Positions 35,851-44,208 of a stretch of 64,000 nucleotides of DNA are shown here, in pieces. Source of the stretch: Polyangia bacterium (GTDB lineage: Bacteria; Myxococcota_A; Polyangia; Nannocystales; Nannocystaceae); contig JAUIFF010000003.1 in the NCBI GenBank assembly GCA_030429545.1, forward strand, positions 124,001 to 188,000. Direction: 5' to 3'. Numbering within the stretch: the stretch's first letter is position 1; every line of letters begins with the position of its first letter. A program made the translations under genes and the position numbers. The notes beneath the pieces were generated by a model. That model searched no databases and was not told the origin of the DNA. It worked only from the letters and a program-made list of their open reading frames with translations.

Positions 35851-36717
35851 GAGAAAGTGCTCGGCGAGGGCATCGGCCGCCGGCTCGATCCGCTCCGGGC
35901 GGTCGTAAAAATCGATCTGTCCCTCAGACTCGACCCACAGGGCCTGTTTGGGCCCGGCGAGCTTGTCGAAAAAACTGCGGGCAAGGCTCGGCGCCAGGGC
36001 TTTTTCGGAGTGGATCATCAATGTCGGTACATCGATCTCAGGTGCCGCCGACATCGAGTCCCACGGCAGGGTGTGGGCCCGGCTCATCACGGCAAATGCG
36101 TTTGTGTAATTTGGGACAGCTCCGCGCGGGGTCCCGTAGTAGGTGAACGCTTCGTCTAGGGGCATCGCCACATCGCCCTTGCCGACCGCCGGAATCTGCT
36201 CGCTGTGCCCCGATTGCTCGTAGGTCACGCGGGCGGCCTCGGCCCGCTCGATGGCCGCCTGGTAGCGCTCACCCATCCACTGGCGTTGCATGGCGTTGTC
36301 GTGAAAAAACCCGGCAACCGTGGCAAACGCACGAATGCGTTTGTCCTGGGCGACCGCGTGCGACAGGTAACCAGCACCTGCACATACACCGACTGCACCG
36401 AGTCGGGCGCTGTCGACTTCGCTGCGCTCGGCCAAAAACCCAAGCCCTGCGCGGATGTCCTCAACTTTTTGGGCCGGGTCCTCGAGCTGCCGCGGCTGCC
36501 CTTCGCTCTCGCCAAAGTAGCGATGATCAATTGCCAGGGTGACAAATCCCCGTGCCACCATGGCCCTGGCGTAGTTCCCGGGGACCTGTTCTTTTACACA
36601 GGTCAATGGCCCGTCAAAGATCAGGGCCGGATGCGGGCCCTCGCCGTCGGGTACGTGCAAGACCCCGACAACTTCACACCCGCCCACTTGAAACGTTACC
36701 CGCTGTGTCTGCGCCAT
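35824..36717 (-). CDS. Alpha/beta hydrolase (dienelactone hydrolase / YcjY-like)
   Basis: 297 residues from ATG 36717 (MAQTQRVTFQ). Alpha/beta-hydrolase fold: GPHPALIFDGPLTCVKEQVP for the oxyanion region, DHRYFGES (beta-4), nucleophile elbow GVCAGAGYL with Cys rather than Ser (as in dienelactone hydrolase and YcjY), and PTLMIHSEKALAPS with the acid residue; a His in the C-terminal part should complete the triad but is not certain (LAEHFLRVF is a candidate). The predicted role is ester or lactone hydrolysis; the substrate is unknown. Its last codons are also found, decayed, at about 34713-34736. Confidence 0.85.
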   Translation of the reverse strand: MAQTQRVTFQVGGCEVVGVLHVPDGEGPHPALIFDGPLTCVKEQVPGNYARAMVARGFVTLAIDHRYFGESEGQPRQLEDPAQKVEDIRAGLGFLAERSEVDSARLGAVGVCAGAGYLSHAVAQDKRIRAFATVAGFFHDNAMQRQWMGERYQAAIERAEAARVTYEQSGHSEQIPAVGKGDVAMPLDEAFTYYGTPRGAVPNYTNAFAVMSRAHTLPWDSMSAAPEIDVPTLMIHSEKALAPSLARSFFDKLAGPKQALWVESEGQIDFYDRPERIEPAADALAEHFLRVFAVAAS

Positions 36718-36754
36718 GGCCCGAGGATAGCGGAGAACCCCCGTGGCCCGGTAG

Positions 36755-37600
36755 CTACAGCACGTATGAAGTGAAGTACCCGTCGATGTCTTGCCCCGGC
36801 TTGCACGCCGGAATCGGACATTGGAGAACTGTCGCGGGGTCGCGAACTTGCACAAGGCAGGCCGCGCCCGACTCATCCCAAACCGCCTCAAATCCGTCGA
36901 GGTTCTCCGGGACCTTGGCGGGACCGGGGATAAACGGCGTCCCCTCGTGTGTATGCGACGAACCGGTGCCACAATAGTCCGCCCGGATCATGCGAATCGC
37001 CGCCTCGTAGCGCGTGCGTTGCGTATCGTCGAGCTCCGGGTCGGCGAAATCAAGCGCCTTGCCGGCCGCGCCCTCGTTGCAGGCGACCAACAGATGTGCC
37101 CGTCGCCGCGAGACCTCGCCGTGGGCATCGATATTGAGCCCCATGAGCAGACGTGCCCGGGTGTCCTCGCCGTGGCACAGCGGTTCCCCGCTATCGCGAT
37201 CGCGAAATGTCACCGAATTTTGTGTATAGGCACGAAGTGTCAACACGTGGGTACCGTCAACCGTCGACAATAACCACTGCGAACCGACCCATGGCAAGTC
37301 CGCGTGCCCGGAGACCGTCGGATAGCCATTTTCGACACCGATCATCGCGCCAGCGAATGTCTTGCCAATCCGCGGAAAGTACACCTGAACCAGCACCGAT
37401 GTCTGGTTGTCGGGCTCGGTCTTATCGGTTCCGGCACGCCAGTTGAAACCGTCAATAAGGTCAGAGTTTTGGCGCACCGTCCCCATCACGCTGCCCTTCC
37501 CGCGAAAAGACGTCGTGTCGCTAAAATCGCTAGCACCCGGATCGCAGCCGCAAAGTGCCGAGCACAGTAGGCATGTCAAACTGATCGCTCTAAGAGTCAT
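36755..37600 (-). CDS. ADYC-domain lipoprotein
   Basis: 281 residues. MTLRAISLTCLLCSALCGC is a lipoprotein signal (lipid Cys at 19, followed by Asp). The C-terminal half contains RADYCGTGSSHTHEGTPF, the stretch that gives the ADYC domain its name; this domain is found mainly in myxobacteria and its function is unknown. The N-terminal part contains GKGSVMGTVRQNSDL and beta-rich segments. Several cysteines (PLCHGEDT, HLLVACNEG, ADYCG, AACLVQV, LQCPIPACKPG) suggest disulfides. A GGAG Shine-Dalgarno precedes ATG 37600. It is divergent from the kinase-TPR gene, sharing a ~100-base AT-rich promoter region. Confidence 0.85.
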   Translation of the reverse strand: MTLRAISLTCLLCSALCGCDPGASDFSDTTSFRGKGSVMGTVRQNSDLIDGFNWRAGTDKTEPDNQTSVLVQVYFPRIGKTFAGAMIGVENGYPTVSGHADLPWVGSQWLLSTVDGTHVLTLRAYTQNSVTFRDRDSGEPLCHGEDTRARLLMGLNIDAHGEVSRRRAHLLVACNEGAAGKALDFADPELDDTQRTRYEAAIRMIRADYCGTGSSHTHEGTPFIPGPAKVPENLDGFEAVWDESGAACLVQVRDPATVLQCPIPACKPGQDIDGYFTSYVL

Positions 37601-37700
37601 CGCAAGCTCCGTTGAGGTAGTACCCCTGGAACCAAACTGGGATTAACTCGATATAATTATTTTTTCCGTCATCCGAAACGCCGTTGCGCCCTACTGCCAC

Positions 37701-40280
37701 ATGGGTGCACCGATGTCGCGCAACGAAAATACGCATAACTCCGTAGGTAACCTGTCGACCGAGGTGCGGGTGACCTTTACGCCCAGCCAGCACGACTCTG
37801 GGCTGCGGGATGCCGGTGAGCACCCCGAACTACAACTAGAGACCTGGCAACGCGATGTCATCAAGTCGAGTCTATTTGGCACGCCGCTCGACGTCGCCAA
37901 GATCGGTCGTTTCAGCATCCTAGGCCAGGTGGGGAAAGGTGGCATGGGTGTGGTCTATGCCGCCTACGACGACCAATTAGAGCGCAAGGTAGCCGTGAAA
38001 GTGCTGCGCCCGTGTGAACGCTCGGACCCTCAGCAGAGCATCCAGATGTTGCACGAGGCCCGGGCCATGGCCCGCCTCAACCACCCGAATAACGTGATTG
38101 TACATGAAGTTGGTCACCACGCGGGGGAGGTGTTCATCGCCATGGAATTTGTCCGCGGTATGAACTTTCATGAGTGGCTAAAAACGGCCCGCCCGTGGCG
38201 CGAAGTCGTCAGTAAGTTCATCGAGGCCGGGCGCGGGCTCGCTGCTGCCCATGCTGCCGGCATCGTTCACCGCGACTTCAAACCGCAAAACGTCATGATC
38301 ACCCGTTCGGGCCTGGTCAAGGTGATGGACTTTGGCCTCGCCAACTTTTTTGCCGCACCAACTGTCCACGACTCTGAACTCATCTCCCTGAGGCGTGTCC
38401 AGCAGCAGGCGCCGCAAACCGGGAAAATTGCAGGAACCCCCGCCTATATGGCACCAGAGCAGATCCGCGGCCAAACGACCGACGCCCGTTCTGACCAGTT
38501 TAGTTTTTGTGTGGCCCTCCACGAAGCGCTGTACGGCTACCGCCCGTTCCACGGCAAAAACGTGGTGATGCTGTTTGAGAGTGTGCTGCACGACCACCTC
38601 GACCCTGAGCCCCCGGCCCACACGAGTGTACCTACATGGATTTACGATGTGATTGTCCGTGGTCTCGCCCGCGATCCGACCAAGCGCTGGCCCAATATGC
38701 ACGCCCTGCTCGAGGCACTTGCCAACGACCCGGCTACAACCCTGCGGCAGCGAACACTGTGGACCGTTGGCCCACTCGCGTGCCTGGGCATCGCAGCATT
38801 ATTTGCAGGCACAAATATTACGCCGCAAACCCCACTCGAAACCTGCCGCAACCAAGCCCAAGAGGAGATCCACGAAGTTTGGTCACCGCGTCACCGCGGC
38901 GAGCTTGAACGCGCGGCCCGGCTCGAACCCGGGCGCTCCTACGCCCGCCAAGCAAGTGCACACCTCGACAGGTTTAGCGACGCGTGGCAGGCAATGCGCA
39001 CAGACACCTGTGTTGCCCACGCCCAGCAAACCCAGTCGGACTATCTGTTTGACCTCCGTATGGCCTGCCTTGGCCACGCAAAGGACAAAGCCTCGGCGGC
39101 TGTCGAGCATATGTTGTGGGTTGGCGCGCCGGGCCTCGATACCGCCTTTGATGCGGTCGCCAACTTCTCCGACATTCAAGCCTGTGGCGACGTTTCGGCC
39201 CTGCTCGCCGAGATTCCACCGCCGCGGGATCCCGCGGTTGCGGTACAGGTCAAGGGTATTCGCCGCGAGCTTGCCACGATCGAGGCGTTGATCGGAGCCG
39301 CCGAGTATGTACGCGCCGATGCCAGGCTACACCCGTTGCAAGCACGTGCTGAGCAACTGCACTACAGCCCGGTGACCGCCGAAGTATGGCTCATGAGTGG
39401 TCAATCCGCGTTGATGCAAACGCAGGCACAGCTCGCAACCGACAGCCTCGAACGGGCCCGTCACCTCGCACTCGAGACCGGCTCAGACCAGGTTCTTGTG
39501 AAGGCCCTGGCCATGCTGATGTATGTACACTCGGAACTCGATCGCAACACCGAAAGGGCGGCCGGTTACGCCGATCATCTGCTCGCGATCATGCCGCGGC
39601 TACACCTTGCGAGTGACGTGCGTTGGCTGGTCGAGAACAACCTCGCTATCTATTACGAACGCCTGGGCGACTCGGCCCGGGCCCAGGCCCGCTACCACCA
39701 CGCGATCGAAGCCCGTGCGCAACACCAGGACCTCCTACTTGCGCGCACCTACCTCAACCTGAGCGCCCTGTTGCTGGGACAATCGCAACACCGTCAGGCC
39801 CTCGAGTACGCCGAGCGGGCCCGTGATATATCCGTTGCTTATACAACTCCACTACATCCCGCGACCCTGCCATTTCGCCAGCACCTCGCCTATGCCCTTG
39901 AACAATCCGGGTTTGCCGATGAGGCACGTGAGGAACTCGAAACGCTGGTCGCCGCAGCCACCAAAACTGGACGGCGGCGGACGGTGGTCTCGGCCGTCGG
40001 GCTACGTATGTTGGCCGACCTTGAACTTGGGCGCGCACCGACGGCGGCGGCCCGCGATGCCCGCGAATCGCTCGACATTCTGCGAGAACTCAACCTCGAG
40101 GCCAGTCAGTTTGCGGTCGCCACCCACCACACCCTCGGTGATTCGCTGCTGGCCGAGGACCCAGACCGGGCACTTGCCCACCACCGCCGGGCCGTGGTTT
40201 TGGCGCAGGACTTTGTCGAGGAGCCGGAGCTGGCCTATCACCGCCGTCGCCTCGACCGTGCCCAGGCGGCCGCACTTTAG
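37701..40280 (+). CDS. Ser/Thr protein kinase with TM helix and C-terminal TPR region
   Basis: 859 residues. The kinase domain (about 70-345) has all functional motifs: VGKGGMGVVYAAYD, VAVKVL (K100), IVHRDFKPQNVM, KVMDFGLAN, AGTPAYMAPEQIRG, SDQFSFCVALHEAL. It should be active. One TM helix (TVGPLACLGIAALFAGT, about 355-375) follows, then a ~480-residue helical TPR region (for example RADARLHPLQARAEQL, ARTYLNLSALLLGQSQHRQALEYAERAR), presumably outside the membrane or in the periplasm. This kinase-TM-TPR layout is abundant in Nannocystineae. ATG 37701 and an in-frame ATG at 37713 are both possible. The upstream 100 bases are AT-rich (GATATAATTATTTTTT), as expected for a promoter. Confidence 0.95.
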   Translation: MGAPMSRNENTHNSVGNLSTEVRVTFTPSQHDSGLRDAGEHPELQLETWQRDVIKSSLFGTPLDVAKIGRFSILGQVGKGGMGVVYAAYDDQLERKVAVKVLRPCERSDPQQSIQMLHEARAMARLNHPNNVIVHEVGHHAGEVFIAMEFVRGMNFHEWLKTARPWREVVSKFIEAGRGLAAAHAAGIVHRDFKPQNVMITRSGLVKVMDFGLANFFAAPTVHDSELISLRRVQQQAPQTGKIAGTPAYMAPEQIRGQTTDARSDQFSFCVALHEALYGYRPFHGKNVVMLFESVLHDHLDPEPPAHTSVPTWIYDVIVRGLARDPTKRWPNMHALLEALANDPATTLRQRTLWTVGPLACLGIAALFAGTNITPQTPLETCRNQAQEEIHEVWSPRHRGELERAARLEPGRSYARQASAHLDRFSDAWQAMRTDTCVAHAQQTQSDYLFDLRMACLGHAKDKASAAVEHMLWVGAPGLDTAFDAVANFSDIQACGDVSALLAEIPPPRDPAVAVQVKGIRRELATIEALIGAAEYVRADARLHPLQARAEQLHYSPVTAEVWLMSGQSALMQTQAQLATDSLERARHLALETGSDQVLVKALAMLMYVHSELDRNTERAAGYADHLLAIMPRLHLASDVRWLVENNLAIYYERLGDSARAQARYHHAIEARAQHQDLLLARTYLNLSALLLGQSQHRQALEYAERARDISVAYTTPLHPATLPFRQHLAYALEQSGFADEAREELETLVAAATKTGRRRTVVSAVGLRMLADLELGRAPTAAARDARESLDILRELNLEASQFAVATHHTLGDSLLAEDPDRALAHHRRAVVLAQDFVEEPELAYHRRRLDRAQAAAL

Positions 40281-40296
40281 ATGTATCAACAATAAG

Positions 40297-40596
40297 TTAC
40301 GTGGAAAACAGGCGACCGAGCTTGAGTGACACACTGGTGTCACCTGTGATCTCGAGTTGGCCGTTGAGATAGGCCGCGGTCGGGTTGATGGTCCCCTGCA
40401 GCATCCCAGCCAGGACATCGGCACCAACTTTGACCGTACACTGAGCGGTACGATCCTCGTTTGTCACCGTATGCGGGCTCGTCTTGGTATCGACGTGGAT
40501 CACCCCGTGGTCGAGGACAAATTTAATGGTTGCATCAAGGCCTGAAGCTCGGCCCACACGGTCGCTTATTTGGGAGGTGAATTCTTCGAGCCCCAT
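40297..40596 (-). CDS. SCP2 sterol-binding domain protein
   Basis: 99 residues from ATG 40596 (MGLEEFTSQISDRV). A stand-alone SCP2 fold: helix 1, then the strand pair IKFVLDHGVIHVD, CTVKVGADVLAGMLQGTINPTAAYLNGQLEITGD, ending VSLKLGRLF. The GxINPxxAYxxGxxxxxGD pattern is the family hallmark. SCP2 domains bind sterols, fatty acyl-CoAs or other lipids in a hydrophobic tunnel. No signal peptide, so cytoplasmic. It is divergent from the SDR that opens the carboxylase operon (99 bases between starts), so it may share regulation with that operon. Confidence 0.9.
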   Translation of the reverse strand: MGLEEFTSQISDRVGRASGLDATIKFVLDHGVIHVDTKTSPHTVTNEDRTAQCTVKVGADVLAGMLQGTINPTAAYLNGQLEITGDTSVSLKLGRLFST

Positions 40597-40695
40597 GGTT
40601 GTACGGGTCCTTATCGGCGATGTTGAGGAAGATAGGACGATCCGTAACACACTCACACAGACGCGAAAACTGCCTGTACACTGTGCGCGCTGTCC

Positions 40696-41607
40696 ATGTC
40701 CGAAACATCTCCGCCCGAACGTTCACAAGCCACCACCTTTCGCTCGGTCTTTCGCCCCGACCTGTTTGCCGGACAAACCGTGATTGTCACCGGAGGTGGC
40801 AGCGGGATCGGGCGATGTTGTGCACATGAACTCGCGGTCCTCGGCGCGCATGTGGTGTTGGTCGGGCGAAAACCCGACAAGCTCGAGCGCACCGCTGCGG
40901 AACTGCGCGACGACCATGGCGAAGACTGCGTGAGCTGGCATAGCTGCGACATCCGTGACGAGGCCCGGGTCGCCGAGGTCGTCGGCGCGGTCGTCAAGGC
41001 CCGCGGTCGGATTCACGGGCTCGTCAACAACGCCGGCGGGCAGTTTCCCGCTCCCCTGTGCGCAATTACCAAAAACGGCTTTGAAGCGGTCGTTCGAACC
41101 AATCTCGTGGGCGGGTTTTTGATGGCCCGCGAGGTCTACAACCAGTCGATGCAGCGCCACGGCGGCGCTATTGTCAACATCGTCGCCGACATGTGGCGCA
41201 GCATGCCGGGAATGGGACACTCGGGTGCTGCCCGGGCGGGGATGGTCAACTTTACGCAAACTGCCGCGGTCGAATGGGCGCACAGCGGGGTCCGGGTCAA
41301 CGCGATTGCGCCCGGCTGGATCATCTCGAGTGGACTCGACACCTATAAAGGTGCGGTCCGCGAGATGATCCCCATGCTCAAAAAGTCGGTGCCACTGCAC
41401 CGCCTCGGTACCGAATCTGAAGTCAGTGCCGGGATCTGTTTTCTCCTGTCCGAAGGGGCAGCTTTCATCAGCGGTACGACCCTGCGCATCGATGGCGCTG
41501 CGCCAAACGTGACCCCCCAGTGGCCGCTGCAAGAACACGACCGCGCACCCGCCTTCGATGGGTTTCACCGCGCGGTCGTCCCCGACGTCTTCAAGCAATC
41601 CTCCTGA
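40696..41607 (+). CDS. SDR of the AtuB/AtuG type
   Basis: 303 residues. VIVTGGGSGIGRCCAHELA (about 29-47) is the nucleotide motif, LVNNAGGQFPAPL is standard, but the active-site place reads ADMWRSMPGMGHSGAARAG: the YxxxK pair is replaced by HxxxR. This substitution is, from memory, shared with SDRs of the acyclic terpenoid utilisation (atu) cluster of Pseudomonas. Related peroxisomal enoyl- and dienoyl-CoA reductases also use unusual active sites. First gene of a five-gene plus-strand operon whose other members carboxylate and hydrate a branched enoyl-CoA, so a CoA-ester or terpenoid alcohol substrate is likely. Confidence 0.85.
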   Translation: MSETSPPERSQATTFRSVFRPDLFAGQTVIVTGGGSGIGRCCAHELAVLGAHVVLVGRKPDKLERTAAELRDDHGEDCVSWHSCDIRDEARVAEVVGAVVKARGRIHGLVNNAGGQFPAPLCAITKNGFEAVVRTNLVGGFLMAREVYNQSMQRHGGAIVNIVADMWRSMPGMGHSGAARAGMVNFTQTAAVEWAHSGVRVNAIAPGWIISSGLDTYKGAVREMIPMLKKSVPLHRLGTESEVSAGICFLLSEGAAFISGTTLRIDGAAPNVTPQWPLQEHDRAPAFDGFHRAVVPDVFKQSS

Positions 41608-41636
41608 CTCGCTGTTCCCCCAACTACTGAGCAACC

Positions 41637-43250
41637 ATGCCGATCCTCGAATCGAATATCGATGTCCAGAGCCAAACGTTTTGCGAGCAGCGAGAAGCCC
41701 AACTTGCGGCCCTCGCTGAAATCCGCAAACACGAGCGTGCCGTCGTCCAAAACTCCGCCAGCAAGGCTGCCAAATTTGCCAAACGCGGCCAGCTCCTCCC
41801 GCGCGAGCGCCTGGCCCGGTTGCTCGACCCGGGGGCCCCGTTTATTGAGCTGTCGAGCCTCGCCGGCTTTGGCATGCACGATGACAACGGCAAGCAGTCG
41901 GTCTCGGGGGGCAACAACATCTCCGGCATCGGCTATGTCTCCGGTATCCGCTGTGTGGTCGGTGCCAGCGACAGCGCGATCAAAGGTGGTTCGATCCCAC
42001 CCATGGGGCTGCGCAAAAGCCTGCGTGCCCAACAGATCGCCCTCGAAAACAAACTCCCGCTGATCACCCTGGCCGAAAGTGCAGGCGCAAACCTACTCTA
42101 CCAAGCCGAGGTGTTCGTCGACGGCGGGCGCGTGTTTGCCAACATGGCCCGGTTGTCGGCCGCCGGCATTCCGCAAATTACCGTGGTCCACGGCTCGTCA
42201 ACGGCGGGAGGAGCCTACCTCCCGGGGCTGTCGGATTATGTCATCGCCGTGCGTGGCAAGGCCAAGGTGTTCCTCGCCGGTCCACCGCTGGTCGCCGCAG
42301 CCACGGGCGAGCAGGCCACCGACGAGCAACTCGGCGGGGCTGAACTCCACGCCCAGGTCACAGGCACCGCCGAATACCTCGCCGAAAATGATGCACATGC
42401 ACTCGAAATGTGCCGCGAGCTGATGGCAACCCTGCCCTGGGATCGCCGGGCCAACACCCCGCGACAGGTCCGTCCGCCGCGCTACGACGTCGAGGAGTTG
42501 CTCGGCATCGTCCCCACCGACTTTCGCCAACCCTACGACGTCCGCGAAGTGATTGCCCGGATCGTCGACGACTCGGAATTTCTCGAGTTCAAGGCGCTGT
42601 ACGACCAATTCACGATTTGTGGGCACGCGACCATCTCCGGACATCGCGTTGGCATCATCGCCAACAACGGGCCGATTTACCCCGCCGGCGCGACCAAGGC
42701 CGGACAGTTTATCCAGCTGTGCTGCCAATCCCGCACGCCGATCGTGTACCTGCAAAATACCACCGGCTATATGGTGGGGACCGATGCCGAGCACGGCGGC
42801 ATGGTCAAGCACGGCTCCAAAATGATCCAGGCGGTTGCAAATGCAACTGTTCCGCAGATCACCCTGATCATCGGCGCCTCGTTTGGTGCCGGCAACTACG
42901 GGATGTGCGGGCGCGCATTCAATCCGCGGTTTTTGTTTGCCTGGCCGGCGAGTCGGATCGCGGTCATGGGTGGGCAGCAGGCAGCCAAGGTCATGGAGAT
43001 TATTACCCTTGCCAAGTTCAAACGTATGGGGGTTGAGGGCGACCCCCAGGCGATTGCGGCGATGACCAAGGTTGTCCGCGATCAACTCGAACGCGAATCC
43101 CATCCACTATTTGCAACTGCACGGATTTGGGACGATGGCATCATCGACCCCCGTGACAGCCGGCGGGTGCTCACCGAGGCCCTCGACATGTGCCGCGAAG
43201 CCGACGGCCGCACCCTCGCACCCAACACCTTTGGGGTTGCGCGCTTCTAA
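41637..43250 (+). CDS. Acyl-CoA carboxylase beta subunit (geranyl-/methylcrotonyl-CoA type)
   Basis: 537 residues, the carboxyltransferase subunit of a biotin-dependent acyl-CoA carboxylase. Signatures: RGQLLPRERLARLLDPG, ASDSAIKGGSIPPMGL, ESAGANLLYQAEVF, VVHGSSTAGGAYLPGLSD, FLAGPPLVAAATGEQAT, QPYDVREVIARIVD, NTTGYMVGTDAEHGG and GASFGAGNYGMCGRAF. Both oxyanion loops are intact. The family includes 3-methylcrotonyl-CoA carboxylase (LiuB/MccB) and geranyl-CoA carboxylase (AtuC). Compared from memory, segments such as NNGPIY..AGATKAGQFIQ and YLQNTTGYMVG look closer to AtuC than to LiuB. Separated by 29 bases from the SDR and 36 from the hydratase gene. Confidence 0.9.
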   Translation: MPILESNIDVQSQTFCEQREAQLAALAEIRKHERAVVQNSASKAAKFAKRGQLLPRERLARLLDPGAPFIELSSLAGFGMHDDNGKQSVSGGNNISGIGYVSGIRCVVGASDSAIKGGSIPPMGLRKSLRAQQIALENKLPLITLAESAGANLLYQAEVFVDGGRVFANMARLSAAGIPQITVVHGSSTAGGAYLPGLSDYVIAVRGKAKVFLAGPPLVAAATGEQATDEQLGGAELHAQVTGTAEYLAENDAHALEMCRELMATLPWDRRANTPRQVRPPRYDVEELLGIVPTDFRQPYDVREVIARIVDDSEFLEFKALYDQFTICGHATISGHRVGIIANNGPIYPAGATKAGQFIQLCCQSRTPIVYLQNTTGYMVGTDAEHGGMVKHGSKMIQAVANATVPQITLIIGASFGAGNYGMCGRAFNPRFLFAWPASRIAVMGGQQAAKVMEIITLAKFKRMGVEGDPQAIAAMTKVVRDQLERESHPLFATARIWDDGIIDPRDSRRVLTEALDMCREADGRTLAPNTFGVARF

Positions 43251-43286
43251 CGTTGCGCGGCCCTTCCCGACCGGACAGACGCGACC

Positions 43287-44129
43287 ATGACCACGCTTCC
43301 CGAAGTCACCACCCTCCTCGTTCGCCGCGACCACTGGCGCCTGCACATCACGCTCAACCGACCGCAGGTACGCAACGCCATGAGCTTTGCCATGGTCCGC
43401 GAGCTGACAGATGTATTTGCAGCGATCGCCAACGACCGCAGTATTCGCGCCGTGATTTTGCGGGGTGCTGGCGGCCACTTCTGTGCCGGTGGTGATATTC
43501 GCGACATGGCCAGTGCCCGCAGTGCCGAGCCCGGCCCCGATGGCCGCGACCCGGTCGCCGCCACCAACCGTACGTTTGGCACGATGCTGGCGACCCTCAA
43601 CCGGGCACCACAGGCAGTCATCGCTGTGCTCGAAGGTGCGGTGATGGGTGGAGGGTTTGGCCTCGCCTGTATCAGCGATGTTGCAATCACCGACCAGACG
43701 GCCTCGTTTCGCCTGCCCGAAACGAGTTTGGGGCTCCCTCCTGCCCAGATCGCACCGTTTATCGTCGAGCGTTTGGGGCTGACGGCCGCCCGCCGCTTGG
43801 CGGTCACCGGCGGGCGCCTCAATGGCACACAGGCCCACCAGATCGGCCTGGTTCACTTTGTCGAGCCCAATACCGAAGCCCTCGAACAGCGGCTTGGTGA
43901 CGTCCTCGAGCAGGTCCGGCGCTGTGCTCCGGAGGCGGTCGCAGTGACCAAATCGCTGATGCTCGCAACCCGTGCGAGTGACCGCGAAGCCCTGCTCGAC
44001 CAGGCCGCCGACAGCTTTGCGGTCGCCGTGCGCGAGGGTGAAGGGATGGCCGGTATGATGGCGTTTTTGCAAAAAACACCGGCCCCGTGGGCTGCCCCCG
44101 ACCCGGAAACAGGCGAGCACGCCAGCTAG
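43287..44129 (+). CDS. Enoyl-CoA hydratase (AtuE/LiuC-like)
   Basis: 280 residues of the crotonase fold. ITLNRPQVRNAMSFAMV near the N-terminus, the first oxyanion loop RGAGGHFCAGGDIRDMA (about 69-85) and the second EGAVMGGGFGLACISDVAI (about 115-133), PETSLGLPPAQIAPFI and a C-terminal helix bundle. In leucine and acyclic terpenoid degradation a hydratase of this kind adds water to 3-methylglutaconyl-CoA or isohexenylglutaconyl-CoA, the product of the carboxylase encoded on both sides of it. The catalytic acids of the loop are not fully identifiable by eye. Gene position between beta and alpha carboxylase subunits is as in liuB-C-D and atuC-(D)-E-F. Confidence 0.9.
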   Translation: MTTLPEVTTLLVRRDHWRLHITLNRPQVRNAMSFAMVRELTDVFAAIANDRSIRAVILRGAGGHFCAGGDIRDMASARSAEPGPDGRDPVAATNRTFGTMLATLNRAPQAVIAVLEGAVMGGGFGLACISDVAITDQTASFRLPETSLGLPPAQIAPFIVERLGLTAARRLAVTGGRLNGTQAHQIGLVHFVEPNTEALEQRLGDVLEQVRRCAPEAVAVTKSLMLATRASDREALLDQAADSFAVAVREGEGMAGMMAFLQKTPAPWAAPDPETGEHAS

Positions 44130-44208
44130 TACTTGCATACACACTCTTGTCACGATCTTCACTTGAGTCGATCTTGCCCGCCACCTGCCACGCATCCAAG
44201 GATTGCAC

